The notes under the pieces are model-generated. The model had not been told where the DNA came from. It ran no database searches and saw nothing but the letters and a program-made list of their open reading frames with translations. Source: Actinomycetota bacterium (lineage in GTDB: Bacteria; Actinomycetota; Thermoleophilia; Gaiellales; F1-60-MAGs149). From it: a stretch of 7,217 bases of DNA. Positions 1 through 6,561 of this stretch are shown piece by piece (position 1 is the stretch's first letter; the number at the start of each line of letters is the position of its first letter). Location: assembly GCA_947481755.1 (NCBI GenBank), contig CANKHS010000065.1:1-7217 (forward strand), written 5' to 3'. Made by a program: the position numbers and the translations under genes.

Positions 1-408
1 CTTTTTTGTCAGATCATCGCCGGCGAGATTCCCGCACTGCGGGTTGCCGAGACTGAGCGTGCGATGGCCTTCATGGATATCTTTCCCGCTACGCCAGGCC
101 ACGCACTCGTCGTGCCGCGTGCGCACGCCGTGGACGCTCTCGCTGCCTCTGCTGAGGATCTGGGTGCCTGCATGGCCTTAGCCGCGCAGGTGGGGCGTGC
201 GGCTGAAGCCGAGCTCGGTGCGGAGGGCGTGGTCTTCCAGACGCTCGCGCGCCCTGCCGCGGGACAGACAGTTTTCCACGTGCACATTCACGTGATTCCC
301 CGCCGGACCGACGATGGATTCGCGTTTCCCTGGCCCTCCGTGGCCGGCGATCTCGCCGAAATCGAGTCGTACGCGCAGCGTCTGCGAGTGGGCGTCGAGA
401 ACGCCTAG
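1..408 (+). CDS. HIT-family nucleotide-binding protein (5' partial)
   Basis: Histidine-triad proteins hydrolyse or transfer nucleotides on phosphoramidate, AMP-lysine or dinucleoside polyphosphate substrates in the cytoplasm; the exact substrate cannot be read here. The open frame runs from base 1 without a start, and its first residues, LFCQIIAGEIPA, match the usual family N-terminus. Probably only a handful of codons are therefore missing and the ATG at 64 is internal. Visible family marks are the FxDIFPxTPGHxLVVPR stretch (from base 70) and the AGQTVFHVHIHVIPR motif, with the triad histidines encoded at 277-279, 283-285 and 289-291. The visible part is 135 residues, normal for a short bacterial HIT protein. 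The Asn normally found before the AGQ motif appears replaced (FQTLARPAAGQ). The gene converges on the deacetylase gene, with a 4-base overlap of the stops. Family call firm, specific activity unknown. Confidence 0.93.
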   Translation, partial: LFCQIIAGEIPALRVAETERAMAFMDIFPATPGHALVVPRAHAVDALAASAEDLGACMALAAQVGRAAEAELGAEGVVFQTLARPAAGQTVFHVHIHVIPRRTDDGFAFPWPSVAGDLAEIESYAQRLRVGVENA

Positions 409-1364
409 TTCGTGGCCTTTGCGTAGTCGCTGAGCTTGTAGTCGCCCGGGCGGGCAATTGAGGGTGGGCCCATGCGCAGCAGCTCGGGCACGGTCACGGA
501 GCGCAGCCCGCGCGCGACGAGCCCGTCCAGAATCATCGGCAGCGCGTTGACGGTGACCTGCCGATTCATCGTTCCGTCATGAAGCAGGATGATTGCGCCG
601 GGCTTGAGAGCGGGCGAGTTGAGAATGTTGTTGGCAATCGTGCGCGAGTCGTGCAGAGCCCAATCATTGCTGTCAATCGTCCACAAGATGGGCATCATGC
701 CGCGACTACGGACCCACTCATTCGTCTTCTCCGTGAAGTCCCCGAACGGCGGACGCATGATGGTCAGGTTGTGCCCCGTCTCCTTTTGGATCGCAGCCTG
801 CGTGTCACCAATCTCTGTCTTCAGTCCTGCTGCGTTGAGACTCGGAAGGCTGGCGTGCGACCACGTGTGATCACCCACGACATGGCCGTCAGCCACAATC
901 GCCGCGAGAGCGCCAGGGTTGTTGGCGATGTTCTGTCCGATCACGAAAAACGTCGCGTGCATGCGGTAGCGCTTGAGCAGAGCCAGAACATCCCACGTCT
1001 GCTGGCCGGGTCCATCGTCGAACGTCAACGCGACTGAATTGCCGGCGCCCGTGCCGGAATTGACGCCGTCACCGGCGGGAACCTTATTGGCAAATTGTCC
1101 AATGCTCCAAAGGCGCTGCTCGACTGCGTCGGCGGCTTTCGCGCCCTCGAGCGCACCCTTCGCCGCCTTCTCGGCCGCTCGGTCGATGGCCGATTGCGAC
1201 GTGAGAGACTGCTCGGCGGCCGATCCCGAATCGCCAGGACGGAAGGCGTAGACGAGCGCCACGAGGACGATCAACCCACCAATGACGACCAACACGCCGC
1301 GGCGGCGACGCCGGATAGCCGCGTCGCGTGCGGGGGTGCGTTTCGTGATCCTCCCGTCAGGCAC
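405..1364 (-). CDS. Membrane-anchored polysaccharide deacetylase (NodB/CE4 family)
   Basis: Carbohydrate esterase family 4 enzymes remove N- or O-acetyl groups from peptidoglycan, chitin-like or other polysaccharides using a metal ion. The 319-residue product starts with a basic N-terminus (five arginines at 18-22) and one hydrophobic segment at about 24-41, so it is probably anchored in the membrane with the enzyme outside. An Ala/Glu/Lys-rich linker (about 50-100) precedes the NodB domain. All five classical motifs are present: TFDDGP (114-119, catalytic base and metal Asp at 116-117), HTWSH (166-170, metal histidines 166 and 170), RPPFG (204-208), DSNDW (231-235) and LLHDG (260-264, His262). 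An active enzyme is expected. The start is a GTG without a clear ribosome site, 47 bp after guaA, so it may be read with guaA. Its stop overlaps that of the HIT gene. The substrate is inferred only as a cell-wall or exopolysaccharide glycan. Confidence 0.93.
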   Translation of the reverse strand: MPDGRITKRTPARDAAIRRRRRGVLVVIGGLIVLVALVYAFRPGDSGSAAEQSLTSQSAIDRAAEKAAKGALEGAKAADAVEQRLWSIGQFANKVPAGDGVNSGTGAGNSVALTFDDGPGQQTWDVLALLKRYRMHATFFVIGQNIANNPGALAAIVADGHVVGDHTWSHASLPSLNAAGLKTEIGDTQAAIQKETGHNLTIMRPPFGDFTEKTNEWVRSRGMMPILWTIDSNDWALHDSRTIANNILNSPALKPGAIILLHDGTMNRQVTVNALPMILDGLVARGLRSVTVPELLRMGPPSIARPGDYKLSDYAKATN

Positions 1365-1411
1365 GGCCTAACGATATCGCAGCGGGAGAATGACGTCAGC
1401 GAGCGGGATTG

Positions 1412-2947
1412 CTATTCCCACTCGATCGTGCCGGGCGGTTTGGAGGAAATATCGAGTGCCACCCGGTTGACGCCATCGACCTCGTTGATGATGCGCGTCG
1501 AAATGCGCTCGAGGAGGTCGTACGGCAGGCGTGCCCAGTCGGCCGTCATCGCATCCTCACTGGTGACCGCACGAATGATGATTGGATAGTCATAGGTGCG
1601 GGCATCGCCCATCACCCCCACGCTCTTGATTGCCGGCAGGACTGCGAAGCTCTGCCACAGCTGGCGGTACCAGTCGGCCGCGCGAATCTCTTCCTGCAGG
1701 ACCGCATCGGCATGGCGTAGGATCGAGAGGCGCTCCTCGGTGACGTCGCCAATGATGCGAATGGCGAGCCCCGGCCCGGGGAAGGGCTGGCGCCAGACCA
1801 TTCGCTCTGGCATACCGAGCTCGATGCCGACCTGACGGACCTCGTCCTTAAACAGCAGCCGAAGGGGCTCACAGAGCTCAAGATCCATATCGTCGGGTAG
1901 GCCGCCAACGTTGTGGTGCGACTTGATCTTGGCTGCGGTCTTGGAGCCAGATTCGATGACATCTGAGTAAAGCGTGCCCTGCACGAGAAACTTGACGCCC
2001 TCGAGACGCTTGGATTCGTCCTCGAACACGCGGATAAAGGTCTCGCCGATGATCTTGCGCTTCTGCTCGGGGTCAGTGACTCCCGCGAGCAGATCAAGAA
2101 ACCGCCGTTGCGCCTGAACGTGTACGAGCGGCACTTTGTAGTGCGAACCAAACGTCTCGACGACCTGCTCGGCCTCGCCCTCACGCAGCATCCCGTGGTC
2201 GACAAACACACAGGTCAGTTGATCCCCAACTGCGCGGTGGACGAGCAACGCGGCCACGGCAGAATCGACGCCGCCGGAGAGGCCGCAGAGCACGTTCTGA
2301 TCGCCGACCTGAGCTCGGATCCGAGCGATCTGTTCGTCAATCACGTGTTGCGCCGTCCACGTTCCGTCTTGGCCGCAGACGTCGTAGGCGAAGCGCTCGA
2401 GCATGTCGGTGCCGGCAGGTGTGTGAATGACCTCGGGATGGAATTGCACTGCGTGCAGGCGTCGTTCGAGATTCTCCATCGCGGCAATCGGGGCGCCGGG
2501 TGTGCTGGCAGTGGCGCGGAATCCGTCTGGCAACCTTGTGACCGAGTCGTTATGGCTCATCCAGCACGAGTGCGCCGGCGGAATGCCTCTGAAGAGCGCC
2601 GCATCCGTCTGGACCTCGAGTTCCGTCTTGCCAAACTCCCCCGCACCAGAACCGCCGACCTCGCCACCGAGGGCTTGTGCCATCGCCTGCATGCCGTAAC
2701 AGATACCGAGCACGGGAATACCGAGCTCGAAGATCGCGGGGTCAAGGACTGGCGCACCGGGCTCATTGACACTGGCCGGCCCACCCGACAACACGATGCC
2801 GACGGGATTGCGCGCGGCAATCTCCGCCACGGGCATATCGTGGGGCACCAATTCGGATAAGACCCGCCGCTCGCGAATGCGACGGGCAATCAGCTGTGCG
2901 TACTGCGCCCCGAAGTCGAGGACGATGATCGGTCGGTCAGAGGGCAT
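1412..2947 (-). CDS. guaA: GMP synthase (glutamine-hydrolysing)
   Basis: Converts XMP, ATP and glutamine to GMP, the last step of de novo guanine nucleotide synthesis, in the cytoplasm. The 511-residue length is normal. An N-terminal class I glutamine amidotransferase domain (about 6-190) has the oxyanion-type LSGGPASV (53-60), the nucleophile Cys83 in GICYGMQ, and the His170/Glu172 pair in FHPE. The ATP pyrophosphatase domain (about 200-386) carries the P-loop SGGVDS (224-229). The C-terminal dimerisation domain (from about 387, RQPFPGPGL) ends in the conserved KPPGTIEWE. The ATG start lies 6 bp after the guaB3 stop with no strong Shine-Dalgarno sequence, which suggests one transcript and perhaps translational coupling. 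No truncation or missing catalytic residue is seen. Confidence 0.98.
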   Translation of the reverse strand: MPSDRPIIVLDFGAQYAQLIARRIRERRVLSELVPHDMPVAEIAARNPVGIVLSGGPASVNEPGAPVLDPAIFELGIPVLGICYGMQAMAQALGGEVGGSGAGEFGKTELEVQTDAALFRGIPPAHSCWMSHNDSVTRLPDGFRATASTPGAPIAAMENLERRLHAVQFHPEVIHTPAGTDMLERFAYDVCGQDGTWTAQHVIDEQIARIRAQVGDQNVLCGLSGGVDSAVAALLVHRAVGDQLTCVFVDHGMLREGEAEQVVETFGSHYKVPLVHVQAQRRFLDLLAGVTDPEQKRKIIGETFIRVFEDESKRLEGVKFLVQGTLYSDVIESGSKTAAKIKSHHNVGGLPDDMDLELCEPLRLLFKDEVRQVGIELGMPERMVWRQPFPGPGLAIRIIGDVTEERLSILRHADAVLQEEIRAADWYRQLWQSFAVLPAIKSVGVMGDARTYDYPIIIRAVTSEDAMTADWARLPYDLLERISTRIINEVDGVNRVALDISSKPPGTIEWE

Positions 2948-2953
2948 TGACGG

Positions 2954-4114
2954 TTAGCGCGACATTCCGATGCCCTGCTCACGCTGCAGCTTCTTGCCTT
3001 CGGTCTGCAGCGATGGCGCCACCATGATCTCCGCCTTCTGGAACTCGTGGATTGTCTCGTAGCCGGTTGTGGCCATCGAGGTCCGGAGGGCTCCCATCAG
3101 GTTGAGTGTGCCGTCGTTTTCGTTTGCCGGCCCGAGCAAGACCTGCTCGAGTGAAGCTACCTGAGTCGTGCGAACTCGCGCGCCACGCGGCAGCGTGGCG
3201 TGGAACGTGGCCATGCCCCAATGGGTGCCGCGACCAGGCGCCTCGAAGGCGCGCGCAAGCGGCGATCCGATCATCACGGAGTCGGCACCGCAGGCGATGG
3301 CCTTGGCGATGTCGCCGCCAGTCCGCATACCGCCATCGGCGATCACGTTGACGTACTGTCCCGTCTCCAAAAGGTGCTGGACCCGGGCCGCCGAGGCGTC
3401 CGCGATGGCGGTTGCCTGCGGCACACCAACACCGAGCACGCCGCGTGTGGTGCAGGCAGCACCCGGACCGACACCGACGAGCACGCCGGCGGCACCGGTG
3501 CGCATCAGGTGCAAGGCCGTCTGGTAGCTGGCGCAACCGCCAACGACGCACGGAATGCCGACGTTGGCAATGAACTCCTTGAGATTGAGTGGCTCGACGC
3601 TGCGCGAGACATGCTCGGCAGAGACCACGGTGCCCTGAATCACGAGCACGTCGAGGCCAGCGGCAACAATCGCCTCCCAATGGTCACGGACGCGTTGGGG
3701 GGTTAGCGAGGCGGCCGTAATGACACCAGCGGCCTTGATCTCCTTGACGCGCCGTGCCATCAGGTCGAGATCGAGCGGCTGCTCGTAGATCTCTTGCATG
3801 CGCTTGGTCGCCGTCTCGGGCGGAAGCGTGGCGATCTCTTCGAGCATCGCGTCGGCGTCGGCGTAGCGGCCCCACAGACCTTCGAGGTTGAGGACACCGA
3901 GACCGCCCAGCTTGCCGATCTCGATTGCCGTGGCGGGCGAGACGACGCCGTCCATGGCAGAGGCCAGCAGTGGCAGTTCAATCAGATAGGGGCCGAGTTT
4001 CCAACCGATATCCACATCCTCGGCGTCGCGCGTGCGCCGCGAGGGCACGATGGCAATGTCGTCAAACCCGTAGGCGCGTCGCGCCTTTTTTCCCCGTCCA
4101 ATTTCGATCTCCAC
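2954..4114 (-). CDS. guaB3: GuaB3 family IMP dehydrogenase-related protein
   Basis: Homologue of IMP dehydrogenase/GMP reductase (TIM barrel), the GuaB3 subgroup known from actinobacteria and cyanobacteria. IMPDH oxidises IMP to XMP with NAD; whether every GuaB3 does so is not settled. At 386 residues it is shorter than canonical GuaB, because no CBS pair lies between the N-terminal strand and the barrel. Visible marks: RRAYGFDDIAIVPSRRTR (12-29), phosphate-binding DGGMRTGGD (260-268), IACGADSVMIGSPLA (273-287), and the loop GPGAACTTRGVLG (216-228), whose Cys221 sits where the IMPDH nucleophile is. Mycobacterial GuaB3, as I recall it, lacks this cysteine. Start is GTG; an AAAGGA lies 13 nt upstream, rather far, but the N-terminus fits family starts. 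guaA follows after 6 bp, which supports a role in the IMP to GMP branch. No canonical guaB is in the window. Confidence 0.93.
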   Translation of the reverse strand: MEIEIGRGKKARRAYGFDDIAIVPSRRTRDAEDVDIGWKLGPYLIELPLLASAMDGVVSPATAIEIGKLGGLGVLNLEGLWGRYADADAMLEEIATLPPETATKRMQEIYEQPLDLDLMARRVKEIKAAGVITAASLTPQRVRDHWEAIVAAGLDVLVIQGTVVSAEHVSRSVEPLNLKEFIANVGIPCVVGGCASYQTALHLMRTGAAGVLVGVGPGAACTTRGVLGVGVPQATAIADASAARVQHLLETGQYVNVIADGGMRTGGDIAKAIACGADSVMIGSPLARAFEAPGRGTHWGMATFHATLPRGARVRTTQVASLEQVLLGPANENDGTLNLMGALRTSMATTGYETIHEFQKAEIMVAPSLQTEGKKLQREQGIGMSR

Positions 4115-4127
4115 CGCGTTGATCGTG

Positions 4128-4133
4128 TCCTTT
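4128..4133 (-). promoter_or_regulatory. Candidate ribosome binding site of guaB3, unusually far
   Basis: The minus strand reads AAAGGA here, with 13 nt before the GTG at 4114. This is longer than the usual 5-9 nt, but no nearer start codon in frame is available and protein similarity begins at the GTG. The rest of the gap to the upstream sugar-kinase gene (down to 4249) shows no clear promoter, terminator or riboswitch by eye. Confidence 0.4.
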
Positions 4134-4249
4134 CGGCGTCGTGGCGCCCGCGGGCTTCACGATCGCGCTGAGTAGGTGCTGCCTGCTCTGCACACTAGTC
4201 GCGGCTTCGGACGTCGGGGCTAGGTGCCCTTCCCCAGTGCCCGTGGCGG

Positions 4250-5197
4250 TTAGCGCAGCGCGAGTTCGTGGAACGTGGTGTTCGCGAGTTGTCGCTTGAC
4301 TTCGCGCAGATCGAAGCGCGCCGCACCGGCAACCAACGTGCTCGCCGTGCCACAGGCAACGCCGTAGCGGAGACCCTCTTCCGCTGATCCGCCACGCATG
4401 CGCGAACTGAGATAGCCGGCCAGCAGCACATCGCCTGCCCCGACCGTGCTGAGGACTTCAACGCGCGGCGCCTGGACTTGGTACCGACGCGTCTGGCCGC
4501 CCTCGCGAAGCAACGCCGCGACACCTGTCTCGGTGGTGATCAGCACGTTGCGGACGCCCATATCGGCGATCTCGTCCAGTGCGGCTACCACATCGCTCGC
4601 ACCGCCGAACTCGTGCCCAACAAGATCCTCGGCCTCGCGCTGGTTTGGGGCGACCAAATAGGGCTCAGCGCCGACGCCCTGGCGCAGCGGTTCTCCCTCA
4701 GAGTCGAGGATGAGGTGTGTACCGCTCTTACGTAGACGTTTGATCGCTTCGGCGTACCAATCTTCCGAGACGTCGCGTGGCAGCGACCCGGCTAGGACGA
4801 CGGCGTAGGCATCGCGTGCGAGGTACTCCAGGCGATCGAGCAACGCCTCGAGCTCCTGCACCGTGACGCTTGGACCGTTCTCGATGATCTCCGTCTGCCG
4901 GCCATTGGTCGGATCGATCAGCACCGTCGAACTGCGCGACTCACCGGTGATCGAGACGAAATCGCTGAGGATGCCCTCGGCCGCGAGTTCGCGCAAGATG
5001 CGCGCTCCCGTCTCGCCACCAACGAGGCCGGTGGCAATGACCGGCTCGTGCAGGATCCGTAGCGCGCGCGCAACGTTGATGCCCTTGCCACCCGGCGCGA
5101 CGAGTCCTTGCGCGCCACGATGGCGCATACCAAGCTGCATGCTCGGAACCTGAATCGTCTTGTCGAGCGCGGCGTTAGGTGTGACGGTGATAATCAT
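4250..5197 (-). CDS. 1-phosphofructokinase-type sugar kinase (PfkB/ribokinase superfamily)
   Basis: Members of this subgroup (FruK, PfkB, LacC) phosphorylate fructose 1-phosphate, fructose 6-phosphate or tagatose 6-phosphate with ATP in the cytoplasm. The 315-residue protein has the subgroup N-terminus MIITVTPNAALDKTI, the PfkB signature PGGKGINVARAL (35-46), the APNQREAEDL segment (183-192), and the C-terminal signature TVGAGDVLLAGYL (251-263) with catalytic base Asp256 in GAGD. It looks intact. The ATG has no evident Shine-Dalgarno sequence and lies 27 bp after the LysM gene, so co-transcription with pyrF and lysM is plausible. No fructose PTS, DeoR-type regulator or aldolase gene is adjacent, so the usual fru context that would identify the substrate is absent. 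Family call firm; fructose 1-phosphate is the default guess, and fruK or pfkB would be the usual symbols. Confidence 0.9.
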   Translation of the reverse strand: MIITVTPNAALDKTIQVPSMQLGMRHRGAQGLVAPGGKGINVARALRILHEPVIATGLVGGETGARILRELAAEGILSDFVSITGESRSSTVLIDPTNGRQTEIIENGPSVTVQELEALLDRLEYLARDAYAVVLAGSLPRDVSEDWYAEAIKRLRKSGTHLILDSEGEPLRQGVGAEPYLVAPNQREAEDLVGHEFGGASDVVAALDEIADMGVRNVLITTETGVAALLREGGQTRRYQVQAPRVEVLSTVGAGDVLLAGYLSSRMRGGSAEEGLRYGVACGTASTLVAGAARFDLREVKRQLANTTFHELALR

Positions 5198-5224
5198 GCA
5201 GGGTGGGAGCGTAGTGGTTTCGCG

Positions 5225-5548
5225 CTACCGGAGTCGGATCTTGGCGTGAACAGACAGCGCCATTGGGTTGACGTTGGGATTCAGTTGCAGGATGTAGTCG
5301 GTCGTTATGCCGTAGCGCTCGGCGATCGCCGAGAGCGTGTCGCCCTTACGAATGCTGTACGTCGTGGGTACCGACGCGTCCACCGTGATCGACGGCGTGG
5401 TCGCAGTCACGGACTGCTCCGGCGGCCCCGGTGGTGGTGTTTCGAGTGCACCACGAACCACCACGAGCGAGATAGCCGCCACGGCGATCAGCCCGAGCGG
5501 CGCGAGGATCGTCCAGACGGAAAACTGGCGCTCTGCCATGGCACTCAT
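5225..5548 (-). CDS. Small membrane-anchored LysM-domain protein
   Basis: A 107-residue protein with a short N-terminus, one hydrophobic segment (about 11-31, rich in Ala, Leu, Ile and Val), a Pro/Thr/Ser-rich linker (about 36-60) and one C-terminal LysM domain (about 62-107; YSIRKGDTLSAIAERYG at 64-80, then ILQLNPNVNP). LysM binds N-acetylglucosamine-containing glycans, mainly peptidoglycan, so this is likely a single-pass protein that touches the cell wall from outside. There is no catalytic domain. Two ATG codons (residues 1 and 4) are possible starts, and no strong ribosome site separates them. The gene lies 21 bp after pyrF and 27 bp before the sugar kinase, which fits one transcript. 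Domain call firm; cellular role unknown. Confidence 0.88.
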   Translation of the reverse strand: MSAMAERQFSVWTILAPLGLIAVAAISLVVVRGALETPPPGPPEQSVTATTPSITVDASVPTTYSIRKGDTLSAIAERYGITTDYILQLNPNVNPMALSVHAKIRLR

Positions 5549-5569
5549 CGTACCGCTGTTGGTCGGCCC

Positions 5570-6463
5570 CTAGTGAACGACTGTGGCGATGGCCTGGTGA
5601 TGAGCGCGCGCGGCCTCAGCGACTGCGCCCTGCCACGGACGATCCGTCTCGCGCCACGCCTCGCTCACGGAGCGAGCAGCGACCACGAGTCCGCCAGCGG
5701 GGCCGTTTTCAAATGCTGGACCGAGATCTTCGATGCGCCCACCTTGCGCCCCAACCCCTGGTAGCAATAGGGGTGCAGTCGGCATGCGATCGCGCGCCGC
5801 GCGAACGACAGCAGGCGCCGTCGCACCGATCACGGCACCAACGGAGGCGATCCCACTCGGCCCGGTGCGCTCTGCGCCCCAGGCTGCGATCCAGTCGGCG
5901 ACGCGCTCCCAGACCTGCCCCCCACTCGTCAACTCCTGCTCTTCGAGTTCTGCGGCGCCAGGATTTGACGTGCGCGCGAGGATGAACAGGCCGGCGCCCA
6001 TTCGATCGGCGACGGCGAGAAACGGTTCGACGGTGTCGGGACCCATGTAGGCATTGATCGTGACCGCATCCGCCAGCGGCTCGGTTTCGCCTGGACGAAG
6101 ACCAATCCACGTCTCTGCGTAGGCCGTGGCCGTACTGGCGATATCGCCGCGCTTGGCGTCGGCAATAATCAACAAGCCTTGTTCACGGGCGGCAGCACAG
6201 ACTGCGTCGAGTGCGCTCAGCCCGTAGCCACCGTAGAGCTCAAACAAGGCAACTTGCGGCTTGATCGCCACGCAGTAGGGAGCAACCGCCTCGACCAGGG
6301 CCACCGCGTAACGCTCGACCGCACGGGCGTGTCCGGAGCGCGAATCGGCGAGACCACGCGTTATCTCGCTCGGAAATGGACCGCGGGGGTCGATCCCGAC
6401 ACAGAGCGAACTTCCGGTTGTCTTTACCTGAGTGGCGAGTCGCTCGCCAAACGCCTGTCGCAT
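5570..6463 (-). CDS. pyrF: Orotidine 5'-phosphate decarboxylase (subfamily 2)
   Basis: Decarboxylates OMP to UMP, the last step of de novo pyrimidine synthesis, in the cytoplasm. Starting at the ATG at 6463 the product has 297 residues, the size of the longer subfamily 2 enzymes. Marks: CVGIDP (21-26, Asp25), IKPQVALFE (67-75, Lys68), the catalytic stretch ADAKRGDIASTA (101-112, with Asp102, Lys104 and Asp107), TINAYMGPDTVEPF (135-148), LARTSNPGA (162-170) and the phosphate-binding PGVGAQGG (235-242). The start is chosen because GGAAGGA lies 6 nt upstream and similarity begins at once; the reading frame stays open to 6523, but those 20 codons are the hairpin region. The LysM gene follows after 21 bp. 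The upstream neighbour is hup, across a strong hairpin, and pyrE lies beyond it. Confidence 0.95.
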   Translation of the reverse strand: MRQAFGERLATQVKTTGSSLCVGIDPRGPFPSEITRGLADSRSGHARAVERYAVALVEAVAPYCVAIKPQVALFELYGGYGLSALDAVCAAAREQGLLIIADAKRGDIASTATAYAETWIGLRPGETEPLADAVTINAYMGPDTVEPFLAVADRMGAGLFILARTSNPGAAELEEQELTSGGQVWERVADWIAAWGAERTGPSGIASVGAVIGATAPAVVRAARDRMPTAPLLLPGVGAQGGRIEDLGPAFENGPAGGLVVAARSVSEAWRETDRPWQGAVAEAARAHHQAIATVVH

Positions 6464-6469
6464 GGAAGT

Positions 6470-6476
6470 TCCTTCC
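6470..6476 (-). promoter_or_regulatory. Ribosome binding site of pyrF
   Basis: The minus strand reads GGAAGGA with 6 nt before the ATG at 6463, and this decides the pyrF start over the longer open frame. The site lies inside a short inverted repeat (6464-6476; GGAAG, loop GAA, CTTCC), so it could be partly hidden by a weak 5-bp hairpin directly before the start codon. Confidence 0.75.
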
Positions 6477-6479
6477 CGG

Positions 6480-6521
6480 AAAAGCACTGTGGCCGCCCCT
6501 CTCGAAGAGAGGAACGGCCAC
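6480..6521 (-). terminator. Strong hairpin after hup: Rho-independent terminator or attenuator
   Basis: Arms at 6489-6503 and 6507-6521 with a 3-nt loop. As minus-strand RNA the stem is GUGGCCG, two U-G wobbles, then CCUCUC paired to GAGAGG, GG, CGGCCAC: 15 consecutive pairs around the loop UUC. As plus-strand RNA the same positions give two C-A mismatches, so the structure favours minus-strand transcripts. The 3' arm is followed by AGTGC and only four T (6480-6483), so the U tract is short and displaced. It lies 40 bp after the hup stop and 16 bp before the pyrF ATG, leaving almost no room for a separate pyrF promoter beyond it. Confidence 0.6.
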
Positions 6522-6534
6522 ATAGCCTAGCCAG

Positions 6535-6550
6535 CCGCGGCGAACCGCGG
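6535..6550. repeat. Short GC hairpin downstream of hup
   Basis: Two copies of the palindrome CCGCGG (6535-6540 and 6545-6550) separated by four bases; on the minus strand the loop is TTCG, closed by G-C, a stable hairpin type. It stands between the hup stop and the larger hairpin. A further small repeat, GCGGC/GCCGC (6556-6560 and 6565-6569), spans the hup stop codon. They may act with the larger hairpin in 3'-end formation or RNA stability, but could be chance in GC-rich DNA. Confidence 0.4.
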
Positions 6551-6561
6551 TGTTTGCGGCA

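Noticed and set aside
579..1037. Plus-strand open frames opposite the deacetylase gene
   Set aside because: The minus-strand frame carries all five NodB motifs; the plus-strand translations show no domain pattern.
1391..1398. Palindrome TGACGTCA between guaA and the deacetylase gene
   Set aside because: A single 8-bp palindrome in a 47-bp gap with no partner site or known bacterial regulator for it; likely chance.
2108..2860. Long plus-strand open frame opposite guaA (250 codons)
   Set aside because: It is antisense to the clearly conserved guaA frame; long shadow frames are common in GC-rich genes and no domain can be recognised.
4115..4249. Possible riboswitch or terminator upstream of guaB3
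   Set aside because: Only short palindromes such as GCCCGCGGGC are present; no T run and no recognisable purine or other riboswitch core.
6464..6523. N-terminal extension of pyrF by 20 residues to an ATG at 6523
   Set aside because: The extra codons are the hairpin sequence, show no family similarity, and a good ribosome site lies 6 nt before the ATG at 6463.
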